From Nocardiopsis suaedae (GTDB taxonomy: Bacteria; Actinomycetota; Actinomycetes; Streptosporangiales; Streptosporangiaceae): DNA of 64,000 nucleotides. The position numbers and the translations under genes were made by a program. Shown here in pieces: positions 19,058 to 29,819 of the stretch; position 1 is the first letter of the stretch; each line of letters starts with the position of its first letter. The DNA lies in assembly GCF_027706745.1 (NCBI RefSeq), contig NZ_JAQFWP010000011.1, positions 62,001 to 126,000 on the forward strand, written 5' to 3'. The notes below the pieces were generated by a model. It searched no databases. It saw nothing but the letters and a program-made list of their open reading frames with translations, and was not told the DNA's origin.

Positions 19058-19063
19058 TATAAA
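19058..19063 (+). promoter_or_regulatory. Possible -10 element TATAAA upstream of atpB
   Basis: CCCTATAAATCG is a rare AT-rich patch 38 bases before the atpB start and matches a strong -10. It suggests an internal promoter that could uncouple the structural subunits from the two small genes ahead. The -35 region is not recognisable. Confidence 0.45.
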
Positions 19064-19100
19064 TCGAGGATTGAGTTGCGTCACGACGAAAGGGTTCGCC

Positions 19101-19955
19101 GTGAGTGCTGACGTTATGTACAGCGCCGCCTCCGAGGAGGGCTGCCACCTCTTCGACCCCGGCTGCAAGTTCGAAGCTCCCGGCACGGACCTCTTCTTCC
19201 CCACCCCTTGGCTGGACTTCGGTCTGCCCGCCACCTCCGGCATCACCAAGTACACACTGGTGCTGGTCGTCGCGCTGCTGATCTCCGCCGGGTTCTGGTA
19301 CTTCACCACCCGCAACTCCAAGGTGGTGCCGAGCCGGGGCCAGAGCCTGGCCGAGCTGTTCGTCGGCTTCATCCGGGACCAGATCACCCGCACCACCATG
19401 GGCAAGGCGGGGGACAAGTTCATCCCCCTGCTGGTGACCCTCTTCCTGTTCATCTTCACGATGAACGTGATGGGGATCATCCCGGGACTGCAGCTGCCGG
19501 TGACCTCCAACCTGGCCTTCCCCGCGGTCCTGGCGATCTTCGTCTTCGTGCTGTGGAACGCCGTGGGCATCCGCAGGCACGGTGTCGGCGGCCACTTCAA
19601 GGCGCGGCTGGTCCCCGGCGGCGTCCCCGCGTGGATCCTGCCGGTCGTGGTGCCCATCGAGGCCCTCTCGAACTTCATCATCCGCCCGGCCACGCACATG
19701 ATCCGGCTCTTCGCGACCATGTTCGCCGGGCACCTCCTGCTCGCGGTCTTCGCCGCCGGCGGCTGGTACATGTTCAACCTCTTCGGCGCCCCCAACATCG
19801 GGCTCGGCCTGCTCTCCACGGGCTTCTCGGCCATCGCGCTGATCGGGTTCCTGGTGTTCACCGCCTTCGAGCTCTTCATCATGGCCGTCCAGGCCTATGT
19901 GTTCGTCCTGCTGTCCTCCATTTACCTCGGTGAGGCCATGGAGGGTGCGCACTAG
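19101..19955 (+). CDS. atpB: F1Fo ATP synthase subunit a
   Basis: Membrane stator subunit forming the two proton half-channels against the c-ring. The 284-residue protein has five to six membrane segments and the essential arginine in HMIRLFATMFAGHLLL (Arg facing the c-ring carboxylate). GTG at 19101 has AAAGGG six bases upstream and gives MSADVMYSAAS; the frame is open further left, and an ATG at 19116 is a second option. Confidence 0.95.
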   Translation: MSADVMYSAASEEGCHLFDPGCKFEAPGTDLFFPTPWLDFGLPATSGITKYTLVLVVALLISAGFWYFTTRNSKVVPSRGQSLAELFVGFIRDQITRTTMGKAGDKFIPLLVTLFLFIFTMNVMGIIPGLQLPVTSNLAFPAVLAIFVFVLWNAVGIRRHGVGGHFKARLVPGGVPAWILPVVVPIEALSNFIIRPATHMIRLFATMFAGHLLLAVFAAGGWYMFNLFGAPNIGLGLLSTGFSAIALIGFLVFTAFELFIMAVQAYVFVLLSSIYLGEAMEGAH

Positions 19956-20058
19956 GACCGCTCCCCGGCGGCCCGCCCCGTGCGCGCGCTTTACGACCCC
20001 AGTCCGGTAATCAACGTCAGTTCGACGGCACGAAATGCCCGTCGGCGTGTCTGAGTAA

Positions 20059-20289
<231 letters not shown>

Positions 20290-20330
20290 TAGCCAGCTGA
20301 CGAAACGCGACTACGAAGGAGATGCCAGCC

Positions 20331-20873
20331 ATGATCGAATTGGCTGCGGAAGAGAACATCCTGCGCATCCACTGGGATGAGTTCGTCTTCGGCTCCATCG
20401 CCTTCCTCATCATCTTGGGCGTCGTCTACAAGATGTGGCCCAAGCTGACCTCGGCTCTGGACGAGCGTGCCAACCAGATCGAGGGTGGCATCGAGCGTGC
20501 GAAGAAGGCCGAGGCGGAGGCGGAGGAGATCCGCCAGCAGTACCGGGAGAAGCTCGACGAGGCGCACCGCCAGTACGCCGCGGAGCTGGAGAAGGCCAAG
20601 GAGCAGCGCGCCGCCATCATCGCGGAGGCGCGGGAGGAGGCCCAGGCCGAGTCCCGCCGCATCATCGAGGCGGCGCACCAGCAGATCGAGGCCGACCGGC
20701 AGCACGCGTTCGCCCAGCTGCGCACCGAGATCGGGACCCTGTCCACCGATCTGGCCTCGCGCATCGTGGGCGAGTCGCTGAACGACGACGGGCTGCAGTC
20801 CCGCGTCGTGGACCGGTTCCTGGAGGAGCTGGAGCAGGGCGCCGACAGCAGCGACCGGGCCGAGGTGCGCTGA
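20331..20873 (+). CDS. atpF: F1Fo ATP synthase subunit b
   Basis: Peripheral stalk subunit: one N-terminal membrane helix (about 17-37, FVFGSIAFLIILGVVY) then a long charged alpha-helical coiled coil (about 50-150) that reaches F1. ATG at 20331 was chosen because AAGGAG lies nine bases upstream; the in-frame ATG at 20322 touches that site. The stop overlaps the ATG of atpH (TGATG). Confidence 0.95.
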   Translation: MIELAAEENILRIHWDEFVFGSIAFLIILGVVYKMWPKLTSALDERANQIEGGIERAKKAEAEAEEIRQQYREKLDEAHRQYAAELEKAKEQRAAIIAEAREEAQAESRRIIEAAHQQIEADRQHAFAQLRTEIGTLSTDLASRIVGESLNDDGLQSRVVDRFLEELEQGADSSDRAEVR

Positions 20874-21679
20874 TGCGTGGGATCAGCCGCACCTCCCTGG
20901 AAGAGGTGACCCGGCGCCTGGACGCGATCCTCCCCTCCGCCAACGCCGCCACGCTGGGGCACGAGCTCTTCGAGGTCGTGTCCCTCTTCGAGGGCGAGCA
21001 CTCGCTCCGGCGGATGCTGGCCGACCAGGCCGTCGACGCCGACGCCAAGTCGGGGCTGATCGGCGGGCTGCTGGAGTCCAAGGTGTCGCCGTCCACGGTG
21101 CTCGTGGTCGGCGACATCGTCCGGGCCAAGTGGTCCCGCCCGCGCGACCTGGTCGACGCCGCCGAGCGGATGGCGGTCTACGCGACCGCCGCCGGCGCCG
21201 AGGGCACCCGGCTCGACGAACTGGAGGACGAGCTCTTCCGGTTCGAGCGCATCGTCGCGGCCCAGCCGGAGCTGCGGGCCGCCCTCACCCGCGAGGGCGT
21301 GGCCGCCGAGCACAAGCGGAGCCTGGTCGAGAACCTGCTCTCGGGCAAGGTCAGCGCCCCCTCGCTGTCCCTGATCACCGAGTCGGTCACCCGCCCCCGC
21401 GGCCGTACCCTGGAACAGGGCCTGGAGTACTTCGGCCAGGTCGTCGCCGAGCGCGCGCAGCGGTTCATCGCCGTGGTGCGCACGGCGTCGCCGCTGAGCC
21501 AGGACCAGCAGGAACGGCTGCAAGCGGTGCTCACCCGCACCTACGGCCGGGAGATCCACCTGAACATCGAGGTCGTCCCCGAGCTCGTCGGAGGCCTGTC
21601 CATCCGGGTCGGCGACGAGGTGATCGACGGCAGCGTCGCCGGGCGGCTCGCGGAGGTCCGCCGCCGCCTGGCCGGCTGA
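20873..21679 (+). CDS. atpH: F1Fo ATP synthase subunit delta
   Basis: Joins the b stalk to the top of the alpha-beta hexamer. The 268-residue protein is the long actinobacterial form, with about 80 extra residues before the usual OSCP-like domain. The conserved C-terminal stretch [20 protein letters not shown] is clear. Start overlaps the atpF stop, so b and delta are translationally coupled. Confidence 0.94.
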   Translation: MRGISRTSLEEVTRRLDAILPSANAATLGHELFEVVSLFEGEHSLRRMLADQAVDADAKSGLIGGLLESKVSPSTVLVVGDIVRAKWSRPRDLVDAAERMAVYATAAGAEGTRLDELEDELFRFERIVAAQPELRAALTREGVAAEHKRSLVENLLSGKVSAPSLSLITESVTRPRGRTLEQGLEYFGQVVAERAQRFIAVVRTASPLSQDQQERLQAVLTRTYGREIHLNIEVVPELVGGLSIRVGDEVIDGSVAGRLAEVRRRLAG

Positions 21680-21755
21680 AACGACGGATACACGCAACGC
21701 AAGACGCACGGCGCCGGGCAACGCGGCGCCATACGAGAGCAAGGACATACCTGAG

Positions 21756-23396
21756 ATGGCGGAGCTGACGATCCGGCCGGAGGAAATCCGGAACGCGCTG
21801 CAGCGCTTCGTCCAGTCGTACGAGCCCGACGCCGCCGCGCGCGAGGAGGTCGGTACCGTCACCAGCGCAGGTGACGGGACCGCCCGCATCGGTGGCCTTC
21901 CCTCGGCGATGGCGAACGAGCTGCTCGAATTCGAGGACGGCACCCTGGGCCTGGCCCTGAACCTGGAGATCGGCGAGATCGGCGCCATCGTCCTGGGCGA
22001 CTTCACCGGCATCGAGGAGGGCCAGACGGTGCGCCGCACCGGCCAGGTCCTGTCGGTGCCGGTGGGCGACGGCTTCCTGGGCCGCGTGGTCGACCCCATG
22101 GGGCGCCCCATCGACGGCCAGGGTGAGATCGCGACCACCGAGCGCCGTGAACTTGAGCTGCAGGCCCCCACCGTGATGCAGCGGCAGCCCGTGGGCGAGC
22201 CGATGCAGACCGGCATCAAGGCCATCGACTCGATGACCCCGGTCGGCCGCGGCCAGCGCCAGCTGGTCATCGGCGACCGGCAGACCGGCAAGACCGCGGT
22301 CTGCATCGACACCATCATCAACCAGAAGGCCAACTGGGAGTCCGGTGACCCGGACAAGCAGGTGCGCTGCATCTACGTCGCGGTGGGGCAGAAGGGCTCG
22401 ACCATCGCCGGCGTGAAGGGCGCCCTGGAGGAGGCCGGGGCGATGGAGTACACCACCATCGTCGCCGCCCCCGCCTCCGACCCGGCCGGCTTCAAGTACA
22501 TCGCCCCCTACACCGGCTCGGCCATCGGCCAGCACTGGATGTACGAGGGCAAGCACGTCCTGATCGTCTTCGACGACCTGACCAAGCAGGCCGAGGCCTA
22601 CCGCGCCGTGTCCCTGCTGCTGCGCCGCCCGCCGGGCCGCGAGGCCTACCCGGGCGACGTGTTCTACCTGCACTCCCGCCTGCTGGAGCGGTGCGCCAAG
22701 CTCTCCGACGAGATGGGCGCGGGCTCGATGACCGGCCTGCCGATCATCGAGACCAAGGCCAACGACGTGTCGGCCTACATCCCGACCAACGTCATCTCGA
22801 TCACCGACGGCCAGGTGTTCCTGGAGTCGGACCTGTTCAACCAGGGCCAGCGCCCCGCCATCAACGTCGGTGTGTCCGTCTCCCGTGTGGGCGGCTCCGC
22901 GCAGACCAAGGCGATGAAGAAGGTCAGCGGTTCGCTGCGGCTGGGCCTGGCCCAGTACCGCGAGCTGGAGGCCTTCGCCGCGTTCGGCTCGGACCTGGAC
23001 GCCGTGTCCAAGCAGCAGCTGGAGCGCGGCCAGCGGCTCATGGAGCTGCTGCGCCAGGGCCAGTACGAGCCGCTGGCCATGGAGAAGGAGGTCGTCTCCA
23101 TCTGGGCGGGCACCACCGGCCAGATCGACGACGTCCCGGTCGAGGACGTGCGCCGCTTCGAGGCGGACTTCCACGACTTCCTGGCCCGCGAGCACGCCGG
23201 GGTGCTGGACGCCATCCGCGAGAGCGGCAAGTTCGAGGACGAGACCGAGGCCGCGCTGAAGGAGGCGGTCACCGCCTTCAAGCAGACCTTCCAGACCTCC
23301 GCCGGATCGATCCTCGGCTCCGAGGAGGCCGAGGCGCTGGGCGAGGACGAGGTCGGCCAGGAGTCCGTCAAGGTCGCCAAGGGCTCCGGGAAGTAG
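21756..23396 (+). CDS. atpA: F1Fo ATP synthase subunit alpha
   Basis: Regulatory nucleotide-binding subunit of the F1 head. The 546-residue protein has the P-loop [10 protein letters not shown], the family signature [16 protein letters not shown] and the DELSEI-like N-terminal region (RPEEIRNAL). A C-terminal extension of about 35 residues after the usual helical bundle is typical of actinobacterial alpha subunits and is linked in mycobacteria to suppression of ATP hydrolysis. Spaced 76 bases after atpH and 4 bases before atpG. Confidence 0.97.
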   Translation: MAELTIRPEEIRNALQRFVQSYEPDAAAREEVGTVTSAGDGTARIGGLPSAMANELLEFEDGTLGLALNLEIGEIGAIVLGDFTGIEEGQTVRRTGQVLSVPVGDGFLGRVVDPMGRPIDGQGEIATTERRELELQAPTVMQRQPVGEPMQTGIKAIDSMTPVGRGQRQLVIGDRQTGKTAVCIDTIINQKANWESGDPDKQVRCIYVAVGQKGSTIAGVKGALEEAGAMEYTTIVAAPASDPAGFKYIAPYTGSAIGQHWMYEGKHVLIVFDDLTKQAEAYRAVSLLLRRPPGREAYPGDVFYLHSRLLERCAKLSDEMGAGSMTGLPIIETKANDVSAYIPTNVISITDGQVFLESDLFNQGQRPAINVGVSVSRVGGSAQTKAMKKVSGSLRLGLAQYRELEAFAAFGSDLDAVSKQQLERGQRLMELLRQGQYEPLAMEKEVVSIWAGTTGQIDDVPVEDVRRFEADFHDFLAREHAGVLDAIRESGKFEDETEAALKEAVTAFKQTFQTSAGSILGSEEAEALGEDEVGQESVKVAKGSGK

Positions 23397-23400
23397 CCGC

Positions 23401-24312
23401 ATGGGAGCACAGCTTCGCATCTACCGCCGGAGGATCCGCGCCACCAAGTCGACGGCGAAGATCACCCAGGCGATGGAGCTGATCGCCACCACCCGCATCT
23501 CCAAGGCGCAGCGGGCGGTCGAGGCGGCACGCCCCTACGCCAAGGAGATCACCCGGGCGGTCTCCGCCGTCGCCAGCCGGGTCAGCGACCACGCCCTGCT
23601 CACCGAGTCCCCGGACCCGGTCCGGGCGGCGGTGCTGGTCGTCACCAGCGACAAGGGCCTGGCGGGCGCGTACTCGGCCAACGCCATCAAGGAGGCGGAG
23701 TCCCTCACCGCCCTGCTCTCCGAGCAGGGCAAGGAGGTCGTCACCTACATGGTGGGCCGCAAGGGAGTGGCCTACTACAGCTTCCGCGACCGGCCCCTGG
23801 AGCGGACGTGGGAGGGGATCACCGAGCGCCCCGCCTACGCGGACGCCAAGGAGATCGGTGAGGCCCTGATGGGCCGCTTCACCCAGGACTCCGCCGAGGG
23901 CGGCGTGGACGAGATCCACATCGTCTCCACCGAGTTCGTCTCGATGCTCACCCAGCAGGCGTCCGCCCGCCGGGCGCTGCCGCTGGAGCTGGAGGAGGCC
24001 GACGCCGAGGAGCTGGAGAAGCAGAACGGGGGCGCGCTCCCGCTGTACGAGTTCGAGCCCTCCGCCGAGGAGGCGCTCGACCAGCTCCTTCCGCAGTACG
24101 TGACGAACCGGATCTATTTCGCCCTCCTCGAGTCGGCGGCCTCGCAGTGGGCCTCGCGCCGCAACGCCATGAAGGCGGCGACCGACAACGCCGAGGAGCT
24201 TGTCAAGACCCTGACCCGCCAGGCCAACCAGGCCCGCCAGGCGGAGATCACGAACGAGATCAGCGAGATCGTCGGCGGTGCCGACGCCCTCGCCGCAGCC
24301 AGCGGGGAGTGA
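23401..24312 (+). CDS. atpG: F1Fo ATP synthase subunit gamma
   Basis: Central rotor shaft. Both terminal coiled-coil helices are recognisable: MGAQLRIYRRRIRATKSTAK at the start and the SRRNAMKAATDNAEEL signature near the end (about 255-270). At 303 residues it is the usual length for actinobacteria. It lies four bases after atpA and nine before atpD. Confidence 0.96.
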   Translation: MGAQLRIYRRRIRATKSTAKITQAMELIATTRISKAQRAVEAARPYAKEITRAVSAVASRVSDHALLTESPDPVRAAVLVVTSDKGLAGAYSANAIKEAESLTALLSEQGKEVVTYMVGRKGVAYYSFRDRPLERTWEGITERPAYADAKEIGEALMGRFTQDSAEGGVDEIHIVSTEFVSMLTQQASARRALPLELEEADAEELEKQNGGALPLYEFEPSAEEALDQLLPQYVTNRIYFALLESAASQWASRRNAMKAATDNAEELVKTLTRQANQARQAEITNEISEIVGGADALAAASGE

Positions 24313-25780
<1,468 letters not shown>

Positions 25781-25795
25781 GAGGCGCCCGTGGAC

Positions 25796-25824
25796 GGGCG
25801 GGCTCCCCTGCGGGGAGCCCGCCC
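25796..25824 (+). promoter_or_regulatory. Strong hairpin between atpD and atpC
   Basis: A perfect 13-bp stem (GGGCGGGCTCCCC and GGGGAGCCCGCCC) closes on the 3-base loop TGC. No T run follows. It sits 28 bases past the atpD stop and 38 before the atpC start, so it may be an mRNA processing or stability element, or a partial terminator that lowers epsilon synthesis. Confidence 0.7.
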
Positions 25825-25861
25825 GGCGCGGATCCGCCCGCGGACGAAGGAGTTTGTGGCA

Positions 25862-26272
25862 GTGTCGAAGAAGCTTTTCGTCGAGATCGTCTCGCCCGAG
25901 CGCGAGCTGTGGGCGGGCGAGGGCGACATGGTGATCGCCAAGACGGTCGACGGCGAGTTCGGCGTGCAGCCCGGGCACACCCCGGTGCTGGCGCTGCTGG
26001 CCTCCGGGTCGGTGGTGCGGGTGCTGGGCGGCCGGGAGACCGGCGAGGTGCGGGCGGCGGTGCACGGTGGCTTCATGTCGGTCACCGATGACGACCGGAT
26101 CTCCATCCTCGCCGAGGTCGCCGAGCTGGCCGAGGAGGTCGACGTCGAACGCGCCAAGCGGGCGCTCAGCGAGGTCGAGTCCGAGGGCGTGTCCGCCGAG
26201 GACACCGAGGCCCAGGACCGGGCCGCGCGGGCGCGCAGCCGCCTGGCCGCCGCCGGCGGGGACGCGGCCTAG
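25862..26272 (+). CDS. atpC: F1Fo ATP synthase subunit epsilon
   Basis: Rotor subunit and ATPase inhibitor: N-terminal beta sandwich (KLFVEIVSPERELW, GEFGVQPGHTPVLALL) and a C-terminal helical region (about 90-136). GTG at 25862 was chosen because AAGGAG lies nine bases upstream; GTG at 25856 is too close to it. Last gene of the operon; the next gene starts 21 bases later. Confidence 0.94.
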   Translation: MSKKLFVEIVSPERELWAGEGDMVIAKTVDGEFGVQPGHTPVLALLASGSVVRVLGGRETGEVRAAVHGGFMSVTDDDRISILAEVAELAEEVDVERAKRALSEVESEGVSAEDTEAQDRAARARSRLAAAGGDAA

Positions 26273-26293
26273 GACGGAAGAGGCGGACGCGCA

Positions 26294-26761
26294 GTGGGGG
26301 AGCGGCTGACCGGGGTGCAGATCGCCGAGTGGTCCTTCCTCGTCCTGCTCGCCGCCGCGCTGGTCGGCGTCGCGGCGCTGGCCGTACGCCGCTACGCGCT
26401 GGAGCGGCGGGGCGGCGCCGTCGAATGCTATCTCCGCCCCTACGGGGGCGGCCCCTGGCGCATCGGGCTGGGCCGGTACGGGAGCTCCGCGCTCCACTGG
26501 TACCGGGTCCTGTCCCTCTGGCCGCGGCCGGCAGCGACGCTGCCGCGCCGCGGCCTCGTCATTGTGGGGCGGCGCGCCCCGGACGCGGGCGAGGACGCCG
26601 AGCTGACCGGTGACATGACCGTGGTGCAGCTCGGCTGGACCGGGCCCGACGGCGCCGACCCCGACACGCCCGGCTACGAGCTGGCGATGGGGGCCGGTGC
26701 GCTCACGGGTTTCCTGTCCTGGCTGGAATCCATGCCCCCGGGCCCCCATTGGGAGGGCTGA
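26294..26761 (+). CDS. DUF2550 family membrane-anchored protein
   Basis: A 155-residue protein with one N-terminal membrane segment (about 12-31, WSFLVLLAAALVGVAALAV) followed by a cytoplasmic-type domain with the family-like stretch ALERRGGAVECYLR and GRYGSSALHWYRV. DUF2550 proteins sit directly after atpC in many actinobacteria; function unknown. GTG start after a GAAGAGG ribosome site. It may be co-transcribed with the ATP synthase genes. Confidence 0.82.
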   Translation: MGERLTGVQIAEWSFLVLLAAALVGVAALAVRRYALERRGGAVECYLRPYGGGPWRIGLGRYGSSALHWYRVLSLWPRPAATLPRRGLVIVGRRAPDAGEDAELTGDMTVVQLGWTGPDGADPDTPGYELAMGAGALTGFLSWLESMPPGPHWEG

Positions 26762-26769
26762 GGCCCGGT

Positions 26770-26775
26770 TAGGGT
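26770..26775 (+). promoter_or_regulatory. -10 element TAGGGT, leaderless start of the thiamine-binding-type gene
   Basis: TAGGGT is followed by six bases and then ATG at 26782, with no Shine-Dalgarno site between. Fits a leaderless transcript. Confidence 0.6.
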
Positions 26776-26781
26776 GAGGGC

Positions 26782-27081
26782 ATGATCGTCGCATTCTCAG
26801 TGAGCCCGATGGGCGACGGGGAGTCGGTGGCCCCCGCGGTCGCCCGCGCCGTGCGGGTGGTCCGCGAGAGCGGGCTGCCCAACCGCACCGACGCCATGTT
26901 CACCACCGTCGAAGGCGAGTGGGACGAGGTCATGGACGTGCTCCGGCGGGCCGTGGAGGCCGCCGGGGAGGGCGCGTCCCGGGTGAGTCTGACCCTGAAG
27001 GCCGACATCCGGGACGGCGTCACCGACGGCCTCACGTCCAAGGTGGAGGCGGTCGAGCAGGAGCTCGCCCAGGGGGACTAG
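26782..27081 (+). CDS. MTH1187/YkoF-family thiamine-binding-type protein (DUF77)
   Basis: A 99-residue single-domain protein with the DUF77 pattern: an N-terminal strand ending in VSPMGDGESVAPAVARAV, then TTVEGEWDEVMDVLRRAVE and SLTLKADIRDG. Family members bind thiamine or related hydroxymethyl pyrimidines and form tetramers; the in vivo role is not established. It has its own leaderless-type promoter and converges on the cobalamin adenosyltransferase, whose stop is 7 bases away. Confidence 0.82.
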   Translation: MIVAFSVSPMGDGESVAPAVARAVRVVRESGLPNRTDAMFTTVEGEWDEVMDVLRRAVEAAGEGASRVSLTLKADIRDGVTDGLTSKVEAVEQELAQGD

Positions 27082-27088
27082 AGGCCCC

Positions 27089-27694
27089 TCAGCGTTCTCC
27101 GCCGGGCTTCCACAGCACCTCGCCGCCGTCGCGGCCCAGGTACCGGCAGAGCACGAACAGCAGGTCGGACAGGCGGTTGAGGTAGCGGGCGGTGAGCGGG
27201 TTGACCCCGCCGTCGCCGGTCCCGTGCTCCTCGGCCGCCGCCCAGGCCGACCGCTCGGCCCTGCGGGCCACCACGCGCGCCGTGTGCATCAGCGCGACGG
27301 CGGGGGCGCCGCCGGGCAGGATGAAGCTGCGCAGGGTCGGCAGCTCGGCGTTGTAGGCGTCGCAGGCCTCTTCGAGGCGGTCGATGTAGTCCTGCTCGAC
27401 GCGGAGCGGGGGGAACTCCGGGTCCTCGGCCAGCGGGGCGGACAGGTCCGCCCCCAGGTCGAACAGCTCGTTCTGGACGCGCCCCAACAGGGCGCGCACG
27501 TCCTCGGGGACCTCCCCGAGCGCCAGCGCCGTGCCGATGGCCGCGTTGGCCTCCTCGACGTCGGCGTAGGCCGTGATGCGGGTGTCGGTCTTGCGGGCGC
27601 GGCTCATGTCGCCCAGGCGGGTCTGGCCGCCGTCGCCGCCGCGGGTGTAGATCTTCGAGAGCACGACCGGTTTGTCGGTGTCCTTCTTGGTCAT
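27089..27694 (-). CDS. Cob(I)alamin adenosyltransferase, PduO type
   Basis: Transfers adenosyl from ATP to cob(I)alamin, making adenosylcobalamin. The 201-residue protein has the ATP-binding N-terminus KIYTRGGDGGQTRLGD, the AYADVEEANAAIG helix, and the C-terminal cobalamin/ATP helices with ARRAERSAW and NPLTARYLNRLSDLLFVLCR, in which Arg and Asn residues of the PduO active site are kept. Its product is the cofactor of the acyl-CoA mutase at 50.2 kb. A -10 element lies six bases before its ATG. I found no clear cobalamin riboswitch. Confidence 0.93.
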   Translation of the reverse strand: MTKKDTDKPVVLSKIYTRGGDGGQTRLGDMSRARKTDTRITAYADVEEANAAIGTALALGEVPEDVRALLGRVQNELFDLGADLSAPLAEDPEFPPLRVEQDYIDRLEEACDAYNAELPTLRSFILPGGAPAVALMHTARVVARRAERSAWAAAEEHGTGDGGVNPLTARYLNRLSDLLFVLCRYLGRDGGEVLWKPGGER

Positions 27695-27700
27695 GGGGCC

Positions 27701-27706
27701 ACCCTA
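27701..27706 (-). promoter_or_regulatory. -10 element TAGGGT, leaderless start of the cobalamin adenosyltransferase
   Basis: On the minus strand TAGGGT is followed by GGCCCC and the ATG ending at 27694. No ribosome site intervenes. Confidence 0.6.
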
Positions 27707-28011
27707 AGGGTGTCGCCTCGGGTAACCGTTCGGCAACGAGGGGTTATGGGCCCCGGGCGGCGCTGATACTGTGTGAAACACGCAACGCACGGAGCGTAGT
27801 CGGTCGGTGCCGAGGGGGACACCGTCGACCGGGTGAGAACCGGGGGCCATCCGGTAGAGGCCGCGCCGGCACGGAGGGGACGTGCCCGGGAGGGGCGGCC
27901 GGAGCGGTTCGGGCGGGCGGTGCGGGTCGGGGGGCCCACCGCCCGTCCGGATCCGCCGCAGAGCCGGAGACGGCCCCACCCGCCCGTCGGCTCCGTGCCG
28001 CGGACGCGGCG
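27707..28011. other. Intergenic region with no recognisable gene
   Basis: Short frames here have no family resemblance and look like GC-bias artefacts. TGATACTGT near 27766 could be a plus-strand -10, which would open into GC-rich sequence containing GGGTGAGAACCGGG. I compared it by eye with the cobalamin riboswitch core and did not find the GGGAA or GCCACTG boxes. An unannotated small RNA is possible but not supported. Confidence 0.4.
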
Positions 28012-28040
28012 GAGCCCGCCGGGGCGTACCCGGCGGGCTC
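28012..28040 (-). terminator. Hairpin terminator without T run after the M28 peptidase
   Basis: A perfect 12-bp stem (GAGCCCGCCGGG and CCCGGCGGGCTC) with loop GCGTA, about 35 bases beyond the peptidase stop on the minus strand. No T run follows; such I-shaped terminators are common in actinobacteria. Confidence 0.6.
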
Positions 28041-28042
28041 CT

Positions 28043-28082
28043 CAGCGCGTCAGCGCCTCACCGCGTCACCGCGTCACCGCAA
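28043..28082. repeat. Five tandem 8-bp units at the 3' end of the M28 peptidase gene
   Basis: Units CAGCGCGT, CAGCGCCT, CACCGCGT, CACCGCGT and CACCGCAA follow one another without gap. The peptidase stop codon (28074-28076) lies at the junction of units four and five. Confidence 0.75.
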
Positions 28083-29612
28083 CCACAGGTCGCCCAGCCG
28101 CTCCGGCGGGCCCTGGGCCGACAGCGAGCGCACCTTGCCGTTCACCGGCAGGGTGGACTCGGAGAACGTCTCCACCGAGTGCGCCAGCCCGCCGGACAGG
28201 ATGTCGACCGACTCCCAGCTGATGTTGTCCAGGTCGTCCTCGGGGGTGTGGTAGTTCGGGTCGAAGGTGATCCCGGGCGTACCGCCCCACTTCTGGGCCT
28301 GCTCCTCGGTCTTGATGGCGTCGCCGCCGCTGAACAGCCCGCCGACCGGGACCCCGGCGCTCATGAAGGGGTAGTGGTCCGAGCGCGAGCCCAGCACCGT
28401 GGGGTCGGTGTCCAGGTTCTGCCCGGCGAAGTAGTCCTCGAAGGTCTTCTGGATCGCGCCCGAGCCCGACGGGGCCGGGTCGGACTCCGGCAGCTCGCCG
28501 CGGCCGTCGTAGACCAGCAGCCCGTAGTTGGGCGAGCCGAGCATGTCGAAGTTCAGGTAGAGCCCGATCCGGTCGAGCTTCTTGGGCGACAGCCCCTCCA
28601 CGTACTTCGTGGACCCGATCAGGCCCTGCTCCTCGGTGCCCCACCAGGCGAAGCGGACCTTGTTCTTGGGCTTGTCGTCCAGCTCCGGGTACTGGAGCGC
28701 GGTCTCCAGCAGCGAGGCCGAGCCGCTGGCGTTGTCGTTCATGCCCGAGCCCTCGGGCACGCTGTCCAGGTGCGCCCCGGCGACCACCACGTTGTCCTTC
28801 GCCCCGCCCTTGGCGTCGGCGATGATGTTGTAGGAGGTCTCGGTGACCACGCTGGCGTCCACGAGGACCCGCAGCTCCAGGCCCTCGGTGGCGACCAGCT
28901 CCTCGCCCACGGCCAGGCTGGTGCTCAGCGCCGGGATCTCGCTCTCCTCGCCCAGCGTGCCGTAGAACAGCTCGGTGGTGGCCGGGTCGCTCGGGTCGCT
29001 GCCGGAGTTGAACACCACCGCGGCCGAGGCGCCGGCGTCGGCGGCGTTCTGCGTCTTCTGCGCGAAGCTGCACGCGCCGCGCCGGATGACCGCGACCGCG
29101 CCCTCGGGGAAGCCGTCGAACTGTCCGGCCTCACAGCCGCTGTTGGACGCGTCCGGCGCCACGGGCACGCCCGGGGCGGTCACGTCCCCGGCCGCCGAGA
29201 ACGTCATCGGAGCGTACTCCTCGTCCTCGGTGTAGGTGTAGGAGTCGGGCGCGGTGCGCGTGAACTCCGCGTCCGAGTGCTGCCGCCAGAGCGAGTACTC
29301 GTACTCGTTCTTCTTGGGCTTGTACCCGGCCTGCTTCAACTGGTCGATGACGTAGTCCGCGGCCACGTCGTAGCCGGGCGTGCTGGTGGCCCGGTTGCCG
29401 CCGTTGTAGTCGGCGATCGTCTGGAGGTTCTCCATGTGGCCGCGGATCGCGTCCGTGGTCACCAGCTGGTCCAGGGACGCCGGAGAGGCCGCGGCGGGGG
29501 AGGCCGGGGCCAGGCCGAGGGCGACGACGGCGGCCAGGCCGGCGCCTCCGGCGGCCGCGCGGCGGAGCGCCGAGGCGCGGCGGGGGGAAGGGGATGTAGG
29601 GATTCTGCGCAC
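28074..29612 (-). CDS. Secreted M28 aminopeptidase with PA domain
   Basis: Exported dizinc aminopeptidase of the Streptomyces griseus aminopeptidase type, removing N-terminal residues from peptides outside the cell. Signal peptide about 1-43 (RR near the start, AAVVALGLAPASPAAASPA). A PA (protease-associated) domain occupies about 135-245, including IRRGACSFAQKTQNA. The peptidase core gives the zinc ligands: AGAHLDSV, NDNASGSAS, TEEQGLIGS with the general base Glu-Glu, NFDMLGS and HTPEDDL. 512 residues. GTG start with AGGAGG eight bases upstream. A strong hairpin follows the stop. Neighbouring genes do not point to a specific nutrient. Confidence 0.94.
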   Translation of the reverse strand: MRRIPTSPSPRRASALRRAAAGGAGLAAVVALGLAPASPAAASPASLDQLVTTDAIRGHMENLQTIADYNGGNRATSTPGYDVAADYVIDQLKQAGYKPKKNEYEYSLWRQHSDAEFTRTAPDSYTYTEDEEYAPMTFSAAGDVTAPGVPVAPDASNSGCEAGQFDGFPEGAVAVIRRGACSFAQKTQNAADAGASAAVVFNSGSDPSDPATTELFYGTLGEESEIPALSTSLAVGEELVATEGLELRVLVDASVVTETSYNIIADAKGGAKDNVVVAGAHLDSVPEGSGMNDNASGSASLLETALQYPELDDKPKNKVRFAWWGTEEQGLIGSTKYVEGLSPKKLDRIGLYLNFDMLGSPNYGLLVYDGRGELPESDPAPSGSGAIQKTFEDYFAGQNLDTDPTVLGSRSDHYPFMSAGVPVGGLFSGGDAIKTEEQAQKWGGTPGITFDPNYHTPEDDLDNISWESVDILSGGLAHSVETFSESTLPVNGKVRSLSAQGPPERLGDLWLR

Positions 29613-29819
29613 GGAACGTCCTCCTGTTGGGCCCGCCCACGGGGAGCGCGGGTCGGGCGCGAACGGTGCGAGGTACGGTGCAGCCTGTCACCGGCATGGT
29701 GCAGGGAGCAAGAAATCGGACGGCCTGTTGCCACATTCAGCCAGAGGGGTTACGGATGTGCCCCGGGGTGTGCTGTGATGGTCGCTTTCGTCTAACCCGG
29801 TGGGGGGTCGGCGGGTCGG

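Noticed and set aside
27707-28011. Possible cobalamin riboswitch near the cobalamin adenosyltransferase gene
   Set aside because: GGGTGAGAACCGG superficially recalls the core, but the other conserved boxes are missing, it is oriented away from the gene, and that gene has a leaderless-type promoter.
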